DNA of 40,714 bases from Selenomonadaceae bacterium (GTDB lineage Bacteria; Bacillota; Negativicutes; Selenomonadales; Selenomonadaceae), in NCBI GenBank assembly GCA_022786545.1, contig JALFXV010000083.1:1-40714 (forward strand), written 5' to 3'. Under the pieces are notes generated by a model, which was given only the letters and a program-made list of their open reading frames with translations, ran no database searches and had not been told where the DNA came from. The position numbers and the translations under genes were made by a program. Of the stretch, positions 7,890 through 17,321 are shown in pieces. Each line of letters begins with the position of its first letter. Position 1 is the stretch's first letter.

Positions 7890-9344
7890 TCAGCCCTTTG
7901 CCTTTACTTCCTGCAGGCTAGGGCCCATGATGCGCTTGTATGCCTCTACGCCCGGCTGGTTGAAAGCGTCCACATCAGCCAGCTCGCCCTCATAGGCAAT
8001 AGACAGCGCCAGCATGTACAGCAGCTGGCCCAGGTTGTAGGCATCCAGCTTAGGCAGGGAGAACAGAGCATTGAAGCGGTTGTTGGAAGCCAGCGCCTTG
8101 GCATTGGACTCCCGGGCAACCTCCAGAGCCTGGCTCATCTTCACGCCGGAAATATCAGCCAGCTTCTGAGCCTCAGGGAATACGTTAGGAATTACATAGT
8201 CCTCGTCCCAGTTCTCAATGCGGATAAACTGAACCACCTTGTTCAGCTTGCCCTCCTGGTGCTGCTGGGTCTGGGCGTGCATATCGGTAGTGCCCACAGC
8301 CACGATAGGGGTCCTGCCGTAGAATACCTCGTTGCCCTCACGGTCAACGGACTTGCCCAGGGACTCGGCCAAAAGCTGGATATACCACTCGGATACGGAC
8401 TTCAGGTAGTCGCCATAAGGCATCATAACCTCCATATCGCGGCCGTACTTCTCAGCAGCGATGAACTTCAGCACTGCATTCAACAGGGCCGGGTTCTCCC
8501 ATACATCATCACCCAGGCATGCCTGGTCCATATCCTTGGCACCATCCAGGAATGCCTTGATGTCGAAGCCGCAGACAGCAGCCAGCACCAGTCCCACATC
8601 GCAGAAGATGGAGAAGCGGCCGCCTACGCCGTCCGGCACGCTGTACTGAGGCCAGTTGTTCTCCATAGCCAGCTTCTTCAGGAGGGTTGGCTTCTCCTCG
8701 TTAGGGTCGGTTACAGCCACAACCTCAACCTCGATATCAGGGTTCTGCTTCAGGGCATCATAGATGACCATGAAGTTGGACATGGTGTCCAGGGTGCCGC
8801 CGGACTTGGAGATAACCATCAGGCTTACCACGAACTTGCGCTTCTTGTGGCTCAGGCATACCTTGGCGCTCCTGGCCAGCTGGCGGATGATATCGCCGGT
8901 CCTTCTAGGGTCGATATTCTGGCCGCTGAAATAAATCTGAGGCAGTCCGTCCCGCTCCTCGGTGCTCATGGAATTCCAGAACTCGCCGCACTGCACGTCA
9001 AAGATTACCTTGTCCCCCAGGTAGGAACCACCAATGCCCAAGGAAACCACCGCATCAACCCGGTTCCTGACAGAGTCAGTCAGCTCCTGGAGATGAGCCA
9101 TAGAAGCAGGGCTGTTCAGATGGCCTTCCTCCACGTATGGCAGCTGGGAGAAATAAACCTTCTCAGGAGTGCCGTCCTTGGAGAGATGGCCGCGGATGAT
9201 ACCGTCCTTCCGCATGACCTTGATAGCCTCGACAGCCGCCTGGATCTTGTCAGACAAAGCCTCCACGTCAGCCTTGGTTACCTTGCCCTCGCCTACGAGA
9301 TTGTCATAGTCAAAGGAAAAGCCGGATTTCAAAGTTAAACTCAT
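7890..9344 (-). CDS. pgi: Glucose-6-phosphate isomerase
   Basis: Interconverts glucose-6-phosphate and fructose-6-phosphate in glycolysis and gluconeogenesis; cytoplasmic. The 484-residue product has typical sugar-isomerase (SIS) fold signatures: SLGIGGSYLGDK, a phosphate-binding SKSGGTLDT segment and DGVGGRFSIFCDVGL. The start at 9344 is supported by GGGAGG eight bases upstream. The open frame continues upstream, but those codons have no ribosome site and an unlikely composition. It is transcribed alone: a TATAAT at 9388-9393 lies upstream and the terminator at 7781-7829 follows. It is somewhat longer than the compact Gram-positive enzymes of about 450 residues. Confidence 0.96.
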   Translation of the reverse strand: MSLTLKSGFSFDYDNLVGEGKVTKADVEALSDKIQAAVEAIKVMRKDGIIRGHLSKDGTPEKVYFSQLPYVEEGHLNSPASMAHLQELTDSVRNRVDAVVSLGIGGSYLGDKVIFDVQCGEFWNSMSTEERDGLPQIYFSGQNIDPRRTGDIIRQLARSAKVCLSHKKRKFVVSLMVISKSGGTLDTMSNFMVIYDALKQNPDIEVEVVAVTDPNEEKPTLLKKLAMENNWPQYSVPDGVGGRFSIFCDVGLVLAAVCGFDIKAFLDGAKDMDQACLGDDVWENPALLNAVLKFIAAEKYGRDMEVMMPYGDYLKSVSEWYIQLLAESLGKSVDREGNEVFYGRTPIVAVGTTDMHAQTQQHQEGKLNKVVQFIRIENWDEDYVIPNVFPEAQKLADISGVKMSQALEVARESNAKALASNNRFNALFSLPKLDAYNLGQLLYMLALSIAYEGELADVDAFNQPGVEAYKRIMGPSLQEVKAKG

Positions 9345-9508
9345 TAATATTACCTCCCTATGGAAATCACAACAGATTACACTATTCATTATACTCGTTT
9401 TTGTCAGACATTGGTAGATATTTTTCCTGTTTATGCAACGAAAATGTAATTGCATGAAAATTTGCAACACTTAATTCATTTTATCCAAGGGATTTTTCCC
9501 GCCGCCCC

Positions 9509-10885
9509 TCACCTCGCGCTGAGGATTTCCCGGGCCTCCTGCTTCAGCTTCCGCAGGGTATAATAATAGGCAACCGCCAGAGGCACGCAGGAACCTATCC
9601 AGGCGGCAGGGCTTGCCATAGCCGCTCCCCAGAAGCCCAGCACCTTTACCAGCCCGATGGCTACTGCGGCACGCATCACCAGCTCCATGATGCCGGCAAA
9701 GGTAGGCACAAAGCTTTTGCCCAAGCCCTGCAAGGTGTTCCTGTAGATAAACAGCAGGGCGAGAATCCAGTAGCAGACCCCCGTGGTGGTCAGGTACACC
9801 TGCCCGTAGTCAATTACCTGGGGCTCCCCGTCCCCCACAAACAGGAACATCAGCTGGGAGCCGAAGACGATATTGAAAATCCCCACCAGGATGCTGAACA
9901 CCCCTGACATCATGATGCACTGGTTCACGCCCTTCTTGATGCGCCCCAGCTTCCTGGCGCCGTAGTTCTGTGCCGTATAGGCCGCCATAGCGATGCCGAA
10001 GGACATCATGGGCATCAGGGCGATGGTCTCCACCTTCTGGGCAGCCGCATAGGAAGCCACCGCCACAGGCCCCAGCCCGTTCAGGGCCACCTGCAGGATG
10101 ACGGCTCCAATGGCGATGATGGAGGTCTGGAAGGCCATCGGCACCCCCACCCGGATATGCTGCCAGAGAAAGCCCCTGTCCAGCCGCCAGTCGCCAGGCT
10201 GAATCTTCAGCACCGGCACCCGGCGCCAGATATAGAGCCACACAATGATGCCCCCCAGGGCCTGGGACACAATCATGGCCTCCGCCGCCCCAGGAATCCC
10301 CCATTCAAATACCAGCAGAAATAAAGGCTCCAGCAGGATATTGATGCACAGGGAAGTGGCGAGGAAAATGGTGGGATGGCGGCTGTCCCCCAAAGCCCGC
10401 AGGAGATTTGCCCCCACGATAAAGACGCTGAACAGGGGCGAGCCCCCCACCACGATAGAAATGAATGCTTCTGCCCCCGCCAGAATATCTGGCGGCGTAT
10501 CCATCAGCACCAGAATGTCCCGGGCAAAATAAGCACCGATAAAGGCGGTCATCAGGCTGGCTGCCATCGTGAGCACCACGCAGGCGGCGGCGCTGCGCCG
10601 TACTCCCTCGTAGTCCTTGGCTCCGAACCGCTGGCCGGTGATGATGGTGAGCCCGGCGGTCAGGCCGATGATGCAGCCCACCAGCAGAAACATCAGGCAG
10701 CCGGTGCACCCCACCGCCGCCAGCGCCTCCACCCCCAGAAACCGCCCCACAATCAGGGTATCCACAAAGCCGTACAGCTGCTGAAAGATATTGCCTGCAA
10801 TCAAGGGCAGGGTAAAAAACAAAATCAGCCTGGCAGGGCTGCCCTCGGTCATATCCCTGGTATTATTATTTACATTGTCTGCCAT
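9509..10885 (-). CDS. MATE-family multidrug/metabolite efflux transporter
   Basis: A 458-residue membrane protein with about twelve hydrophobic helices in two similar halves. It begins with the usual MATE signature (PLIAGNIFQQLYGFVDTLIVGRFLG) and has the mid-protein GAKDYEGVRRS loop. Such transporters exchange Na+ or H+ for cationic drugs or metabolites across the inner membrane. The substrate cannot be told from sequence. AGGGGGAATAAG precedes the ATG. The gene is 143 bases downstream of the ydcF-like gene on the same strand, and no clear terminator lies between. Confidence 0.92.
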   Translation of the reverse strand: MADNVNNNTRDMTEGSPARLILFFTLPLIAGNIFQQLYGFVDTLIVGRFLGVEALAAVGCTGCLMFLLVGCIIGLTAGLTIITGQRFGAKDYEGVRRSAAACVVLTMAASLMTAFIGAYFARDILVLMDTPPDILAGAEAFISIVVGGSPLFSVFIVGANLLRALGDSRHPTIFLATSLCINILLEPLFLLVFEWGIPGAAEAMIVSQALGGIIVWLYIWRRVPVLKIQPGDWRLDRGFLWQHIRVGVPMAFQTSIIAIGAVILQVALNGLGPVAVASYAAAQKVETIALMPMMSFGIAMAAYTAQNYGARKLGRIKKGVNQCIMMSGVFSILVGIFNIVFGSQLMFLFVGDGEPQVIDYGQVYLTTTGVCYWILALLFIYRNTLQGLGKSFVPTFAGIMELVMRAAVAIGLVKVLGFWGAAMASPAAWIGSCVPLAVAYYYTLRKLKQEAREILSAR

Positions 10886-11028
10886 CTTATTCCCCCTATT
10901 GAGAAAACCACATCAAAAAGCTATCTCCCCATCTCTCCTGTCCTTTGTCAGCTATCTTCCGGCACATCATCCCCCTATGCCGTTCCTCCCTGCCCCGGCC
11001 TGTTCCCTTAGGGCTGCCAGCTGAGGCC

Positions 11029-11784
11029 CTATTCCAGATACCTGGTCACCAGGTAGCGAAGCTTTTCCCGGAAGACAATCACACTGTCATCCAGGGCAGC
11101 AGTAGAGGGCATCAGCTTGTTGTAATGGAAAATCTGCTGCCGGTTAGTGCGGTAGTCCGCAGGATAAGCCGTCACCTGAAAGCCCTCCTTCTCAAAGTTC
11201 AGCACGGAACGCTCCATGTGAAAGGCCGAGGTCACCAGCACGGGACGGGACAGCCCCTGCTCCCGCAGGATGCGCCCGCTGAAAACGGCATTCTGCCGGG
11301 TGTTTAGGCTGTCCGGCTCCAGCAGGATATCCGACTCCGGCACTCCCAGCCGCATCAGCTCCCGCCTGGCAATCACCGCCTCCGGGCCGCTGTCCGCATA
11401 GACCTGCCCCCCGGACACCAGCACCGGCACATGGAGCCTGTTGTAAAGTTCCGCCGCCGCCATCAGGCGGCTGGCAGGGGAGGCACAGAGATTGCCCTGC
11501 TCCCCCATGTTGGGAGTATCGCCGGTGGCGCCGCCTCCCAGCATCACAATCACATCCCCCGCAGGCGCAGGCGGCTGCTCATAGACCCTCTCCAGGCTGC
11601 CCATCAGCATGGAAGACACCAGCTGGGTGGACAGGAGATAAAAAACTCCCGTCACCAGAAAGAGGGCGGCTGCCGCCCTCACTTCCTGCCTCCGCCACAG
11701 GTACAGCGACAGAAGCCAGAAGCAGACGAAAAAAATTCCCGGCGGCAGCACGAAGCTGGCCCCAAATTTCAATAAATAAATCAC
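11029..11784 (-). CDS. YdcF/SanA-like (DUF218) membrane protein
   Basis: A 251-residue protein with two N-terminal membrane helices (about 8-28 and 36-56), then a DUF218 domain. Family signatures are DVIVMLGGG, LVSGGQ, a GVPESDILLEPDSLNTRQNA segment and VLVTSAFHMERS. Members such as SanA and YdcF are linked to envelope or antibiotic-barrier functions; the biochemical role is unsettled. The start is a GTG at 11784 with GGAGGT seven bases upstream. It is divergent from the cupin gene. Confidence 0.85.
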   Translation of the reverse strand: MIYLLKFGASFVLPPGIFFVCFWLLSLYLWRRQEVRAAAALFLVTGVFYLLSTQLVSSMLMGSLERVYEQPPAPAGDVIVMLGGGATGDTPNMGEQGNLCASPASRLMAAAELYNRLHVPVLVSGGQVYADSGPEAVIARRELMRLGVPESDILLEPDSLNTRQNAVFSGRILREQGLSRPVLVTSAFHMERSVLNFEKEGFQVTAYPADYRTNRQQIFHYNKLMPSTAALDDSVIVFREKLRYLVTRYLE

Positions 11785-11862
11785 AGGCTACCTCCATAAG
11801 CATATCATTTTTTGTAAAATTCACGGCAAAATCCGCTGAAAAATCATTCTTTCGGCAGGAAT

Positions 11863-11891
11863 TTTACTTTTTCTGTAGAATTATGTATTAT
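11863..11891 (+). promoter_or_regulatory. Promoter of the cupin gene
   Basis: TTTACT (11863-11868), a 17-base spacer, then TATTAT (11886-11891). The start codon lies about 50 bases further on. Confidence 0.5.
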
Positions 11892-11943
11892 TATACCATA
11901 TTGCATGGAGAATGTAAGAAAAGAATTAAAAGGAGAGATTATC

Positions 11944-12285
11944 ATGGCATTAATTCCTGCAAACGAAGTAAAGGCACAGAACAAGGCAAACGGCAAAGGC
12001 GAAATCACCATCTGCCACATCCTGGGGGCAGAGCAGCTGGGGGGCAACGACATGTTTGCCAGGGTGACCATCCCGGCAGGCTGCTCCATCGGCTACCACG
12101 AGCACCACGGCAACACTGAGACCTACCACATCCTGCAGGGAGAGGCCCTCTACAGCGACAACGGCAAGGAAATGAAAATTGGTGCCGGCACCACCACCTT
12201 CTGCCCGGACGGCGAGGGGCACAGCATCGAGAACTGCGGCACAGAGGATCTGGTATTCATCGCCCTGATTACCAAGAGCATCTGA
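11944..12285 (+). CDS. Small single-domain cupin protein
   Basis: A 113-residue cytoplasmic beta-barrel protein. Metal-binding cupin motif 1 is seen as GYHEHHGNTETYHILQG (two His and one Glu), and motif 2 as the later HSIEN segment. Such stand-alone cupins may be sugar isomerases, oxygenases or small-ligand sensors; nothing here decides. ATG 11944 has AAGGAG nine bases upstream. An in-frame ATG at 11905 has no ribosome site. A strong hairpin and the large hybrid kinase follow on the same strand. Confidence 0.85.
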   Translation: MALIPANEVKAQNKANGKGEITICHILGAEQLGGNDMFARVTIPAGCSIGYHEHHGNTETYHILQGEALYSDNGKEMKIGAGTTTFCPDGEGHSIENCGTEDLVFIALITKSI

Positions 12286-12299
12286 CAGGCGCGGCCACA

Positions 12300-12326
12300 G
12301 GCGGCCCGGAGCAGCTCCGGGCTGCC
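12300..12326 (+). other. Perfect GC-rich hairpin between cupin and hybrid kinase
   Basis: A twelve-pair stem (one G-U pair) with a three-base loop, from GGCGGCCCGGAG to CTCCGGGCTGCC, 15 bases after the cupin stop. No U-run follows, so it is not a standard terminator. It may block 3' decay of the cupin message or lower read-through into the kinase. Confidence 0.55.
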
Positions 12327-12364
12327 CATCATATCGGATGAGCAAATTTTGCGAGGTGTACTGC

Positions 12365-15300
12365 ATGGACAAATTCAACCCCTCTGACCTGCAACTGAAT
12401 AATCTTTACCAGAAAATCCTGGACAGTGCCGGCGTCAACATCTTCTGGAAGGACATGGACTCCCGCTTTATGGGTGCCAACAAGGCGCAGCTGGATTTTC
12501 TGGGTCTCACCCTGGACGAGCTTGTGGGGCACACTGTTGAGGAACTGGGTGCTGTCAACTACCAGTTCCCGCCCCTGATTGACGATGCAGAAATCCTTGC
12601 CGGCAACACGGAAAAGCATGTCACCGGCAAGCTGCTGGATGCCAGCGGCACCCCCAAGGATGTCATCGTCAGCAAGGCGCCGCTGGTCATCGGCGATGAG
12701 GTGGTAGGCATCATCGGCACCATCGAGGACATCACCGAAAAATGCGCCCAGCAGGACATGATCAGCCAGCTGAGGGAAACCCTGTTCAACGTGCCCTCCG
12801 GCATCTGCGTATACGAATGGCAGACCGGCAGCCAGTCCTACCGGCTGGTGCAGGCCAATCCCGCCCTGCTGGAAATGCTCAACCTGGCAGAAAGTGATAT
12901 TACCCTGGCGGACAGTGAAGAATCCGCCATCAAGGCATGCCTGCATCCTGAGGATGCCTGGCAGATCGCCTATGCCATAAAGCAGATGTCAAACGGCATC
13001 CCCTCCGTTACCTGCAACTGCCGCTTTTACCCCAAGGGGGCGCAGAATTTCATCTGGCTGCAGGCAAGGGTGAAATACGTGCCCCACGATGCAGATACCG
13101 CCCTGGTGTACATGGTGCTGACGGATATCAATGCTGAAAAGCGCAGCGAGCAGGCCCTGGCAGAATCCCAAAAGGCATACCACGAGGTTGCCAGCGGTGC
13201 CGGGCTGGTGGTATGGCACTACGATATCGTCAACGGCACTATGGAATTTCTGGACAACAAGGTATCCAGCCATATCGAAAAGAAACATGCCCTGCCCCAG
13301 AAGCTTTTTGGTGCGCCCAAAAGCTTTGAGCACCATCTGGCAGCGGAAAGCCTGGAGGACTTCCGCCGCATGAACCAGTCGGTCAGGACCGGCAAATCAG
13401 CCACCTGCGATGTGAAGTTCAAGCAGTTCCCGGGACAGCCGCCCCACTGGGAGAGGCTGATCTATACCCTGCCCCAGAATGACAGCGGCGATGCGCCTAC
13501 AGACGCCTACGGCGTAGGCATGGACATTACGGCAGAAAAGCTCCGCCAGCAGCAGTACGACAAGGAACTGCAAATGCTGCACACCGCCAGCAACACCAAC
13601 CTTCTGTCCAAGTGCCACTTTGACCTGACGGACAACAAGCTGCTGGACTACATGGCCAACTCCCCTCATGCCCTGAAGCTTGCCGCAGGCATGAGCTACA
13701 TCGCCTCTATGGAGGTGCTCAGGGACCTGATTATCTCCCCTGATGAAAAGGAGAGCGTGGCCAGGGAAATGAATCTGGACCACCTGGTACACAGGTACGT
13801 GACCAGGGACAGGGATTTCAGCATCGAGTACCGGCGCCATTGTGACGACCTGTCACCGATTATGGTGGAGTGCAACGTGAGCCTTTTCACCGGCAAGACG
13901 GGCCACATTGAATGTTTTGTTTATTTTTATGATATTACCAACAAGTTCATCAACTATATTATCTCCGACAAGCTGACGGAACTGGGCTATACAAAGGTGG
14001 CCATCGTCAACAACCTTACCGGCACCATGACCTTTTTCAGCAAGGAGACAGGCGTAATTGAGAACACCCCTGACAAGCCCCTGTTTTACGATGAGGAACT
14101 GTACCACTCCATCCTGGAGGTGTACCCTGAAAAAGTGCGCGCCGAGGAGCTTTTCAGCCAGATGTCCCTGGACTGCATCGTGGACAGGCTGGACAAGCTG
14201 TCCATGTACGACTTTTCCTACGATTCAAAGAATGTGGACGGCAGCGACTGCCGCCGGAGGATGCAGGCATTTTATCTGGACAAGACCCGCACCAGCATCT
14301 TTATTATCCAGAGCGACATCACCAGGCAGTACCTGGCAGAAAGGCGGCATCTGGAGGAGCTGGAGCAGGCCATCATGGAGGCGGACAAGGCCAACGAGTC
14401 CAAGTCCATCTTCCTGTCCGGCATCAGCCATGACATGCGCACCCCCCTGAACGGGATACTTTCCTTTACCAATTTCGCCCTGAACACGGAGGACGAAAGC
14501 CAGCGGACGGAATATTTGCATAAAATCAAACATTCCGGGGAGCTGCTGCTGTCCCTCATCAACGACACCCTGAACCTGACCCGCATCGAAAGCGGCAAGG
14601 TAAAGGTAAGCCGGGAATGGATTGCCGCCAAGGATATGATAGAGGAAATCGTCACCAGCGTTTCGATGGCGGCGGCTGAGAGGCAGCTCCGGCTGAATAT
14701 CGACCTGGATGACAGGCTGCCCCGGAATATCATCTCCGACAAGCTGAAGCTGCAGGAAATCCTCCTGAACCTCCTGAGTAATGCCGTAAAGTTCACCAAG
14801 CCGGGAGGCTCCATAAGCTTCAGTGCCGGCCTGCTGGAAGCGGACAGCATGACCGAGGGAGAAATGGCGCAGGTAAAATCGCCAAACCAGAAATGGGTAA
14901 AGATTATCGTGTCCGACACCGGCATCGGCATGAGCGCAGAGTTCCTGCCTAAGCTTTATGATGCCTTCTCCCAGGAGGAATCCCTGGAAGTGCAGAACCC
15001 TAACGGCACCGGGCTGGGGCTTTCCATCGTGAAGAAATACATCGACATGCTGGGAGGCACCATCGCCGTGGAAAGCCAGCTGGGCAAGGGCACGACCTTT
15101 GAGCTGCACATCATGCTGGAGGAAAGCCTGGATGCGGAGGAAAACTGGCACAAGGATGTGAAGGATTTTGACTTTAAGCGTCTCCATGTGCTGCTGGCGG
15201 AGGACAACCTGCTGAATCAGGAAATTGCCACCATGCTGCTGCAGAGCAAGGGAGCCACATTGGATGTGGCCAACAATGGCGTGGAAGCGGTGAATACCTT

Positions 15301-15553
15301 TGAGAATGCCCCGGAGGGGACATATCAGCTGATACTCATGGACATACGCATGCCTGTGATGAACGGGTATCAGGCTACTGACAAGATACGCCGCTCACAT
15401 CATCAGGATGGGGCTACGATTCCTATTATTGCCATGACTGCGGATGCCTATGATGAAGATATCAGGAAGTGCCTTGAGCATGGAATGAATAGCCATGTGA
15501 GCAAGCCGATAAATCCTGATAAGCTGTATACGGAGATTGCCAAGTTCTGCTGA
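12365..15553 (+). CDS. Multi-PAS hybrid sensor histidine kinase with receiver
   Basis: About 1062 residues, cytoplasmic. Repeated PAS-type sensor regions occupy about residues 10-390 (for example NIFWKDMDSRFMGANKAQLD and GVGMDITAEK), with further PAS-like segments to about 660. Then come HisKA with His689 in GISHDMRTPLNG, HATPase (Asn806, SDTGIGMS about 850, GTGLGLS about 881) and a receiver with Asp993 in LILMDIRMP. No membrane helix and no Hpt domain is visible. The start at 12365 has GAGGTG seven bases upstream; an in-frame ATG at 12338 has no ribosome site. Its C-terminal receiver is similar to that of the kinase at 228-1895, so both may feed one phosphorelay. The ligand is unknown. Confidence 0.9.
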   Translation: MDKFNPSDLQLNNLYQKILDSAGVNIFWKDMDSRFMGANKAQLDFLGLTLDELVGHTVEELGAVNYQFPPLIDDAEILAGNTEKHVTGKLLDASGTPKDVIVSKAPLVIGDEVVGIIGTIEDITEKCAQQDMISQLRETLFNVPSGICVYEWQTGSQSYRLVQANPALLEMLNLAESDITLADSEESAIKACLHPEDAWQIAYAIKQMSNGIPSVTCNCRFYPKGAQNFIWLQARVKYVPHDADTALVYMVLTDINAEKRSEQALAESQKAYHEVASGAGLVVWHYDIVNGTMEFLDNKVSSHIEKKHALPQKLFGAPKSFEHHLAAESLEDFRRMNQSVRTGKSATCDVKFKQFPGQPPHWERLIYTLPQNDSGDAPTDAYGVGMDITAEKLRQQQYDKELQMLHTASNTNLLSKCHFDLTDNKLLDYMANSPHALKLAAGMSYIASMEVLRDLIISPDEKESVAREMNLDHLVHRYVTRDRDFSIEYRRHCDDLSPIMVECNVSLFTGKTGHIECFVYFYDITNKFINYIISDKLTELGYTKVAIVNNLTGTMTFFSKETGVIENTPDKPLFYDEELYHSILEVYPEKVRAEELFSQMSLDCIVDRLDKLSMYDFSYDSKNVDGSDCRRRMQAFYLDKTRTSIFIIQSDITRQYLAERRHLEELEQAIMEADKANESKSIFLSGISHDMRTPLNGILSFTNFALNTEDESQRTEYLHKIKHSGELLLSLINDTLNLTRIESGKVKVSREWIAAKDMIEEIVTSVSMAAAERQLRLNIDLDDRLPRNIISDKLKLQEILLNLLSNAVKFTKPGGSISFSAGLLEADSMTEGEMAQVKSPNQKWVKIIVSDTGIGMSAEFLPKLYDAFSQEESLEVQNPNGTGLGLSIVKKYIDMLGGTIAVESQLGKGTTFELHIMLEESLDAEENWHKDVKDFDFKRLHVLLAEDNLLNQEIATMLLQSKGATLDVANNGVEAVNTFENAPEGTYQLILMDIRMPVMNGYQATDKIRRSHHQDGATIPIIAMTADAYDEDIRKCLEHGMNSHVSKPINPDKLYTEIAKFC

Positions 15554-15613
15554 GATGGCGGCGTCCATGCCAATTCGCAAGCAAACAATCCCATAGCAGT
15601 AATACTGAACTGC

Positions 15614-15654
15614 AAAAGCGCGTAACAACTCTTCAGCTGTTACGCGCTTTTTTT
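15614..15654. terminator. Bidirectional intrinsic terminator
   Basis: GCGCGTAAC (15618-15626) pairs with GTTACGCGC (15639-15647), followed by T7 on the plus strand and preceded by A4. It serves the hybrid kinase on the plus strand and the converging sensor kinase on the minus strand. Confidence 0.92.
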
Positions 15655-15662
15655 GCCTAAAA

Positions 15663-17321
15663 TTATCCCTGCACCACCTGCAAGGGAATTTTCAGGGTAA
15701 ACCTGGTGCCTGCCCCCGGCTGGCTGTCCACCTTGATTTCTATACCGTGCCGGTCGGCAATCCACTTGGCAATAGACAGTCCCAGGCCCGTGCCCCCAGG
15801 CTGCCCCGCCTCCTTGGTGCGGGAGCTGTCCACCCGGTAAAACCGCTGGAAAATCTTCTCCTGCTCTTCCCGGGCAATACCGATGCCCGTGTCCTCAATC
15901 ATCAGCTCCAGACAGCCTGCATCTTCAGGGCAGCGGCTGGAAGACAGGCGGATAACGCCCCCTGCCGGGGTATACTTCACCGCATTTTCCAAAAAAATCC
16001 TCAGCATCTGCCGCATGGTGACCTTGTCCGCCAGCACCAGGGCCGGCTCATTGGCCAAAAGCTGCAGCTGGTGGTCCGTAGCCGTCAGCTGCATTTTCCT
16101 GAACACATCCCCCACCAGCGCCTGCATATCCAGCGGTTCCAGGTGCAGAATCTGCCGCTTCTGGTCGGCACGGGCGAGAAAGAGCAGCTTTTCTATCAGT
16201 TCCTGCATATTCTCCGCCTCGGAGCCGATAGCCTCCAGCCCCTCCTGCAAAGTTTCCTCGTCATGCCTGCCCCAGCGGCTCAGCATATCAGAATATCCCT
16301 TTATCACAGTTACCGGCGTGCGCAGCTCATGGGAGGCATCCGACACAAACCGCTGCTGCTGGTCAAAGCCCCGCTGGATACGATCCAGCATGCCGTTGAA
16401 GGTCACAGCCAGCTCAGAAAGCTCGTCCTTGGTGGAGGACACCTCCAGCCTGGTGCCCAGCTCGCTTACCTCGATGGACTTCACGGTATCCGTCATGCTG
16501 CGGATAGGCTGCAAGAGCCTCTGGCTGACAAAATACCCCAGAAACAGGGCCAGCACCAGCCCCAGCACCATTTCCACCAGCAAAATCTGCTGAATGAGCC
16601 CCAGGAGCCTGGTCTCCGTGGTAATCGTCCGGAAAAAATGCAGGCTGTATGGCTCCCCGTTGATAACCACCGGCACTTCCTTGTAATAAATCACGAAATT
16701 GCCGATTTCCACCACCTGAAAATTGGGATTTGCCCACAGGGGCGGCTGCTCCCTGATATGCTCCCGGAGCCTGGCCAGGGAGGGCGAATACACATCGCTG
16801 TCATACACCACATCGCCGCCCTCATCGGTTATCTTCAGAAAAACGCCCGGCACCATGCCAAAGGTCATGTTTTCCGCCATATTCTGCCGGATATCGTTGC
16901 GGCTGATAATCACCTTGCCGCTGACGTATTGTGCAGCCTCGCCTGCCGGCTGAGCAAATAGCGCATCCTGCTTGATGCTGTCATGCTGCATATAGACGCG
17001 CTTCGCCTTTTCACCATCCTCCTTCTTGAAATGAGGCGGCACAGGCAGGGTTGCCGTCACATGCTCCTCCACGGTGCCAAACTTGTTCTGCAGCTGGTGC
17101 AGTGCGTCAAAAATGCTGAAGGACAGCTCCCGTTCCACCTGATGGTACTGGGTATAATAAATTCCCACTGCCGTAAAGGTGCAGGTGGCAAAGAGCAGCA
17201 CCACCATCAGCACCGCATACACCAGGGTCAGCTTGACGGAAATCCGCAGCCTGGGCATCCGGGACAGGCGCAAAAGCCGCAGCCTGTGCAGAAAGCGCAG
17301 GCGGCTACTCCTTGATAACAT
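15663..17321 (-). CDS. Membrane sensor histidine kinase (HAMP type)
   Basis: A 552-residue inner-membrane kinase. It has an Arg-rich N-terminus, helix 1 (about 30-55), an extracytoplasmic sensor (about 56-240), helix 2 (about 244-265), HAMP (about 266-320), HisKA with His331 in VSDASHELRTPV, and HATPase with NAVKYTPAGG, DTGIGIA and GGTGLGLSIAKW. It overlaps the upstream OmpR-type regulator by 17 bases, a normal cognate pair. GGGGGGTAGG precedes the ATG. The stimulus is unknown; architecture resembles envelope-stress or growth-phase kinases of Firmicutes. Confidence 0.93.
   Translation of the reverse strand: MLSRSSRLRFLHRLRLLRLSRMPRLRISVKLTLVYAVLMVVLLFATCTFTAVGIYYTQYHQVERELSFSIFDALHQLQNKFGTVEEHVTATLPVPPHFKKEDGEKAKRVYMQHDSIKQDALFAQPAGEAAQYVSGKVIISRNDIRQNMAENMTFGMVPGVFLKITDEGGDVVYDSDVYSPSLARLREHIREQPPLWANPNFQVVEIGNFVIYYKEVPVVINGEPYSLHFFRTITTETRLLGLIQQILLVEMVLGLVLALFLGYFVSQRLLQPIRSMTDTVKSIEVSELGTRLEVSSTKDELSELAVTFNGMLDRIQRGFDQQQRFVSDASHELRTPVTVIKGYSDMLSRWGRHDEETLQEGLEAIGSEAENMQELIEKLLFLARADQKRQILHLEPLDMQALVGDVFRKMQLTATDHQLQLLANEPALVLADKVTMRQMLRIFLENAVKYTPAGGVIRLSSSRCPEDAGCLELMIEDTGIGIAREEQEKIFQRFYRVDSSRTKEAGQPGGTGLGLSIAKWIADRHGIEIKVDSQPGAGTRFTLKIPLQVVQG

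Noticed and set aside
11883..12119. Plus-strand open frame overlapping the cupin start
   Set aside because: It is out of frame with the clear cupin motifs and has no ribosome site.
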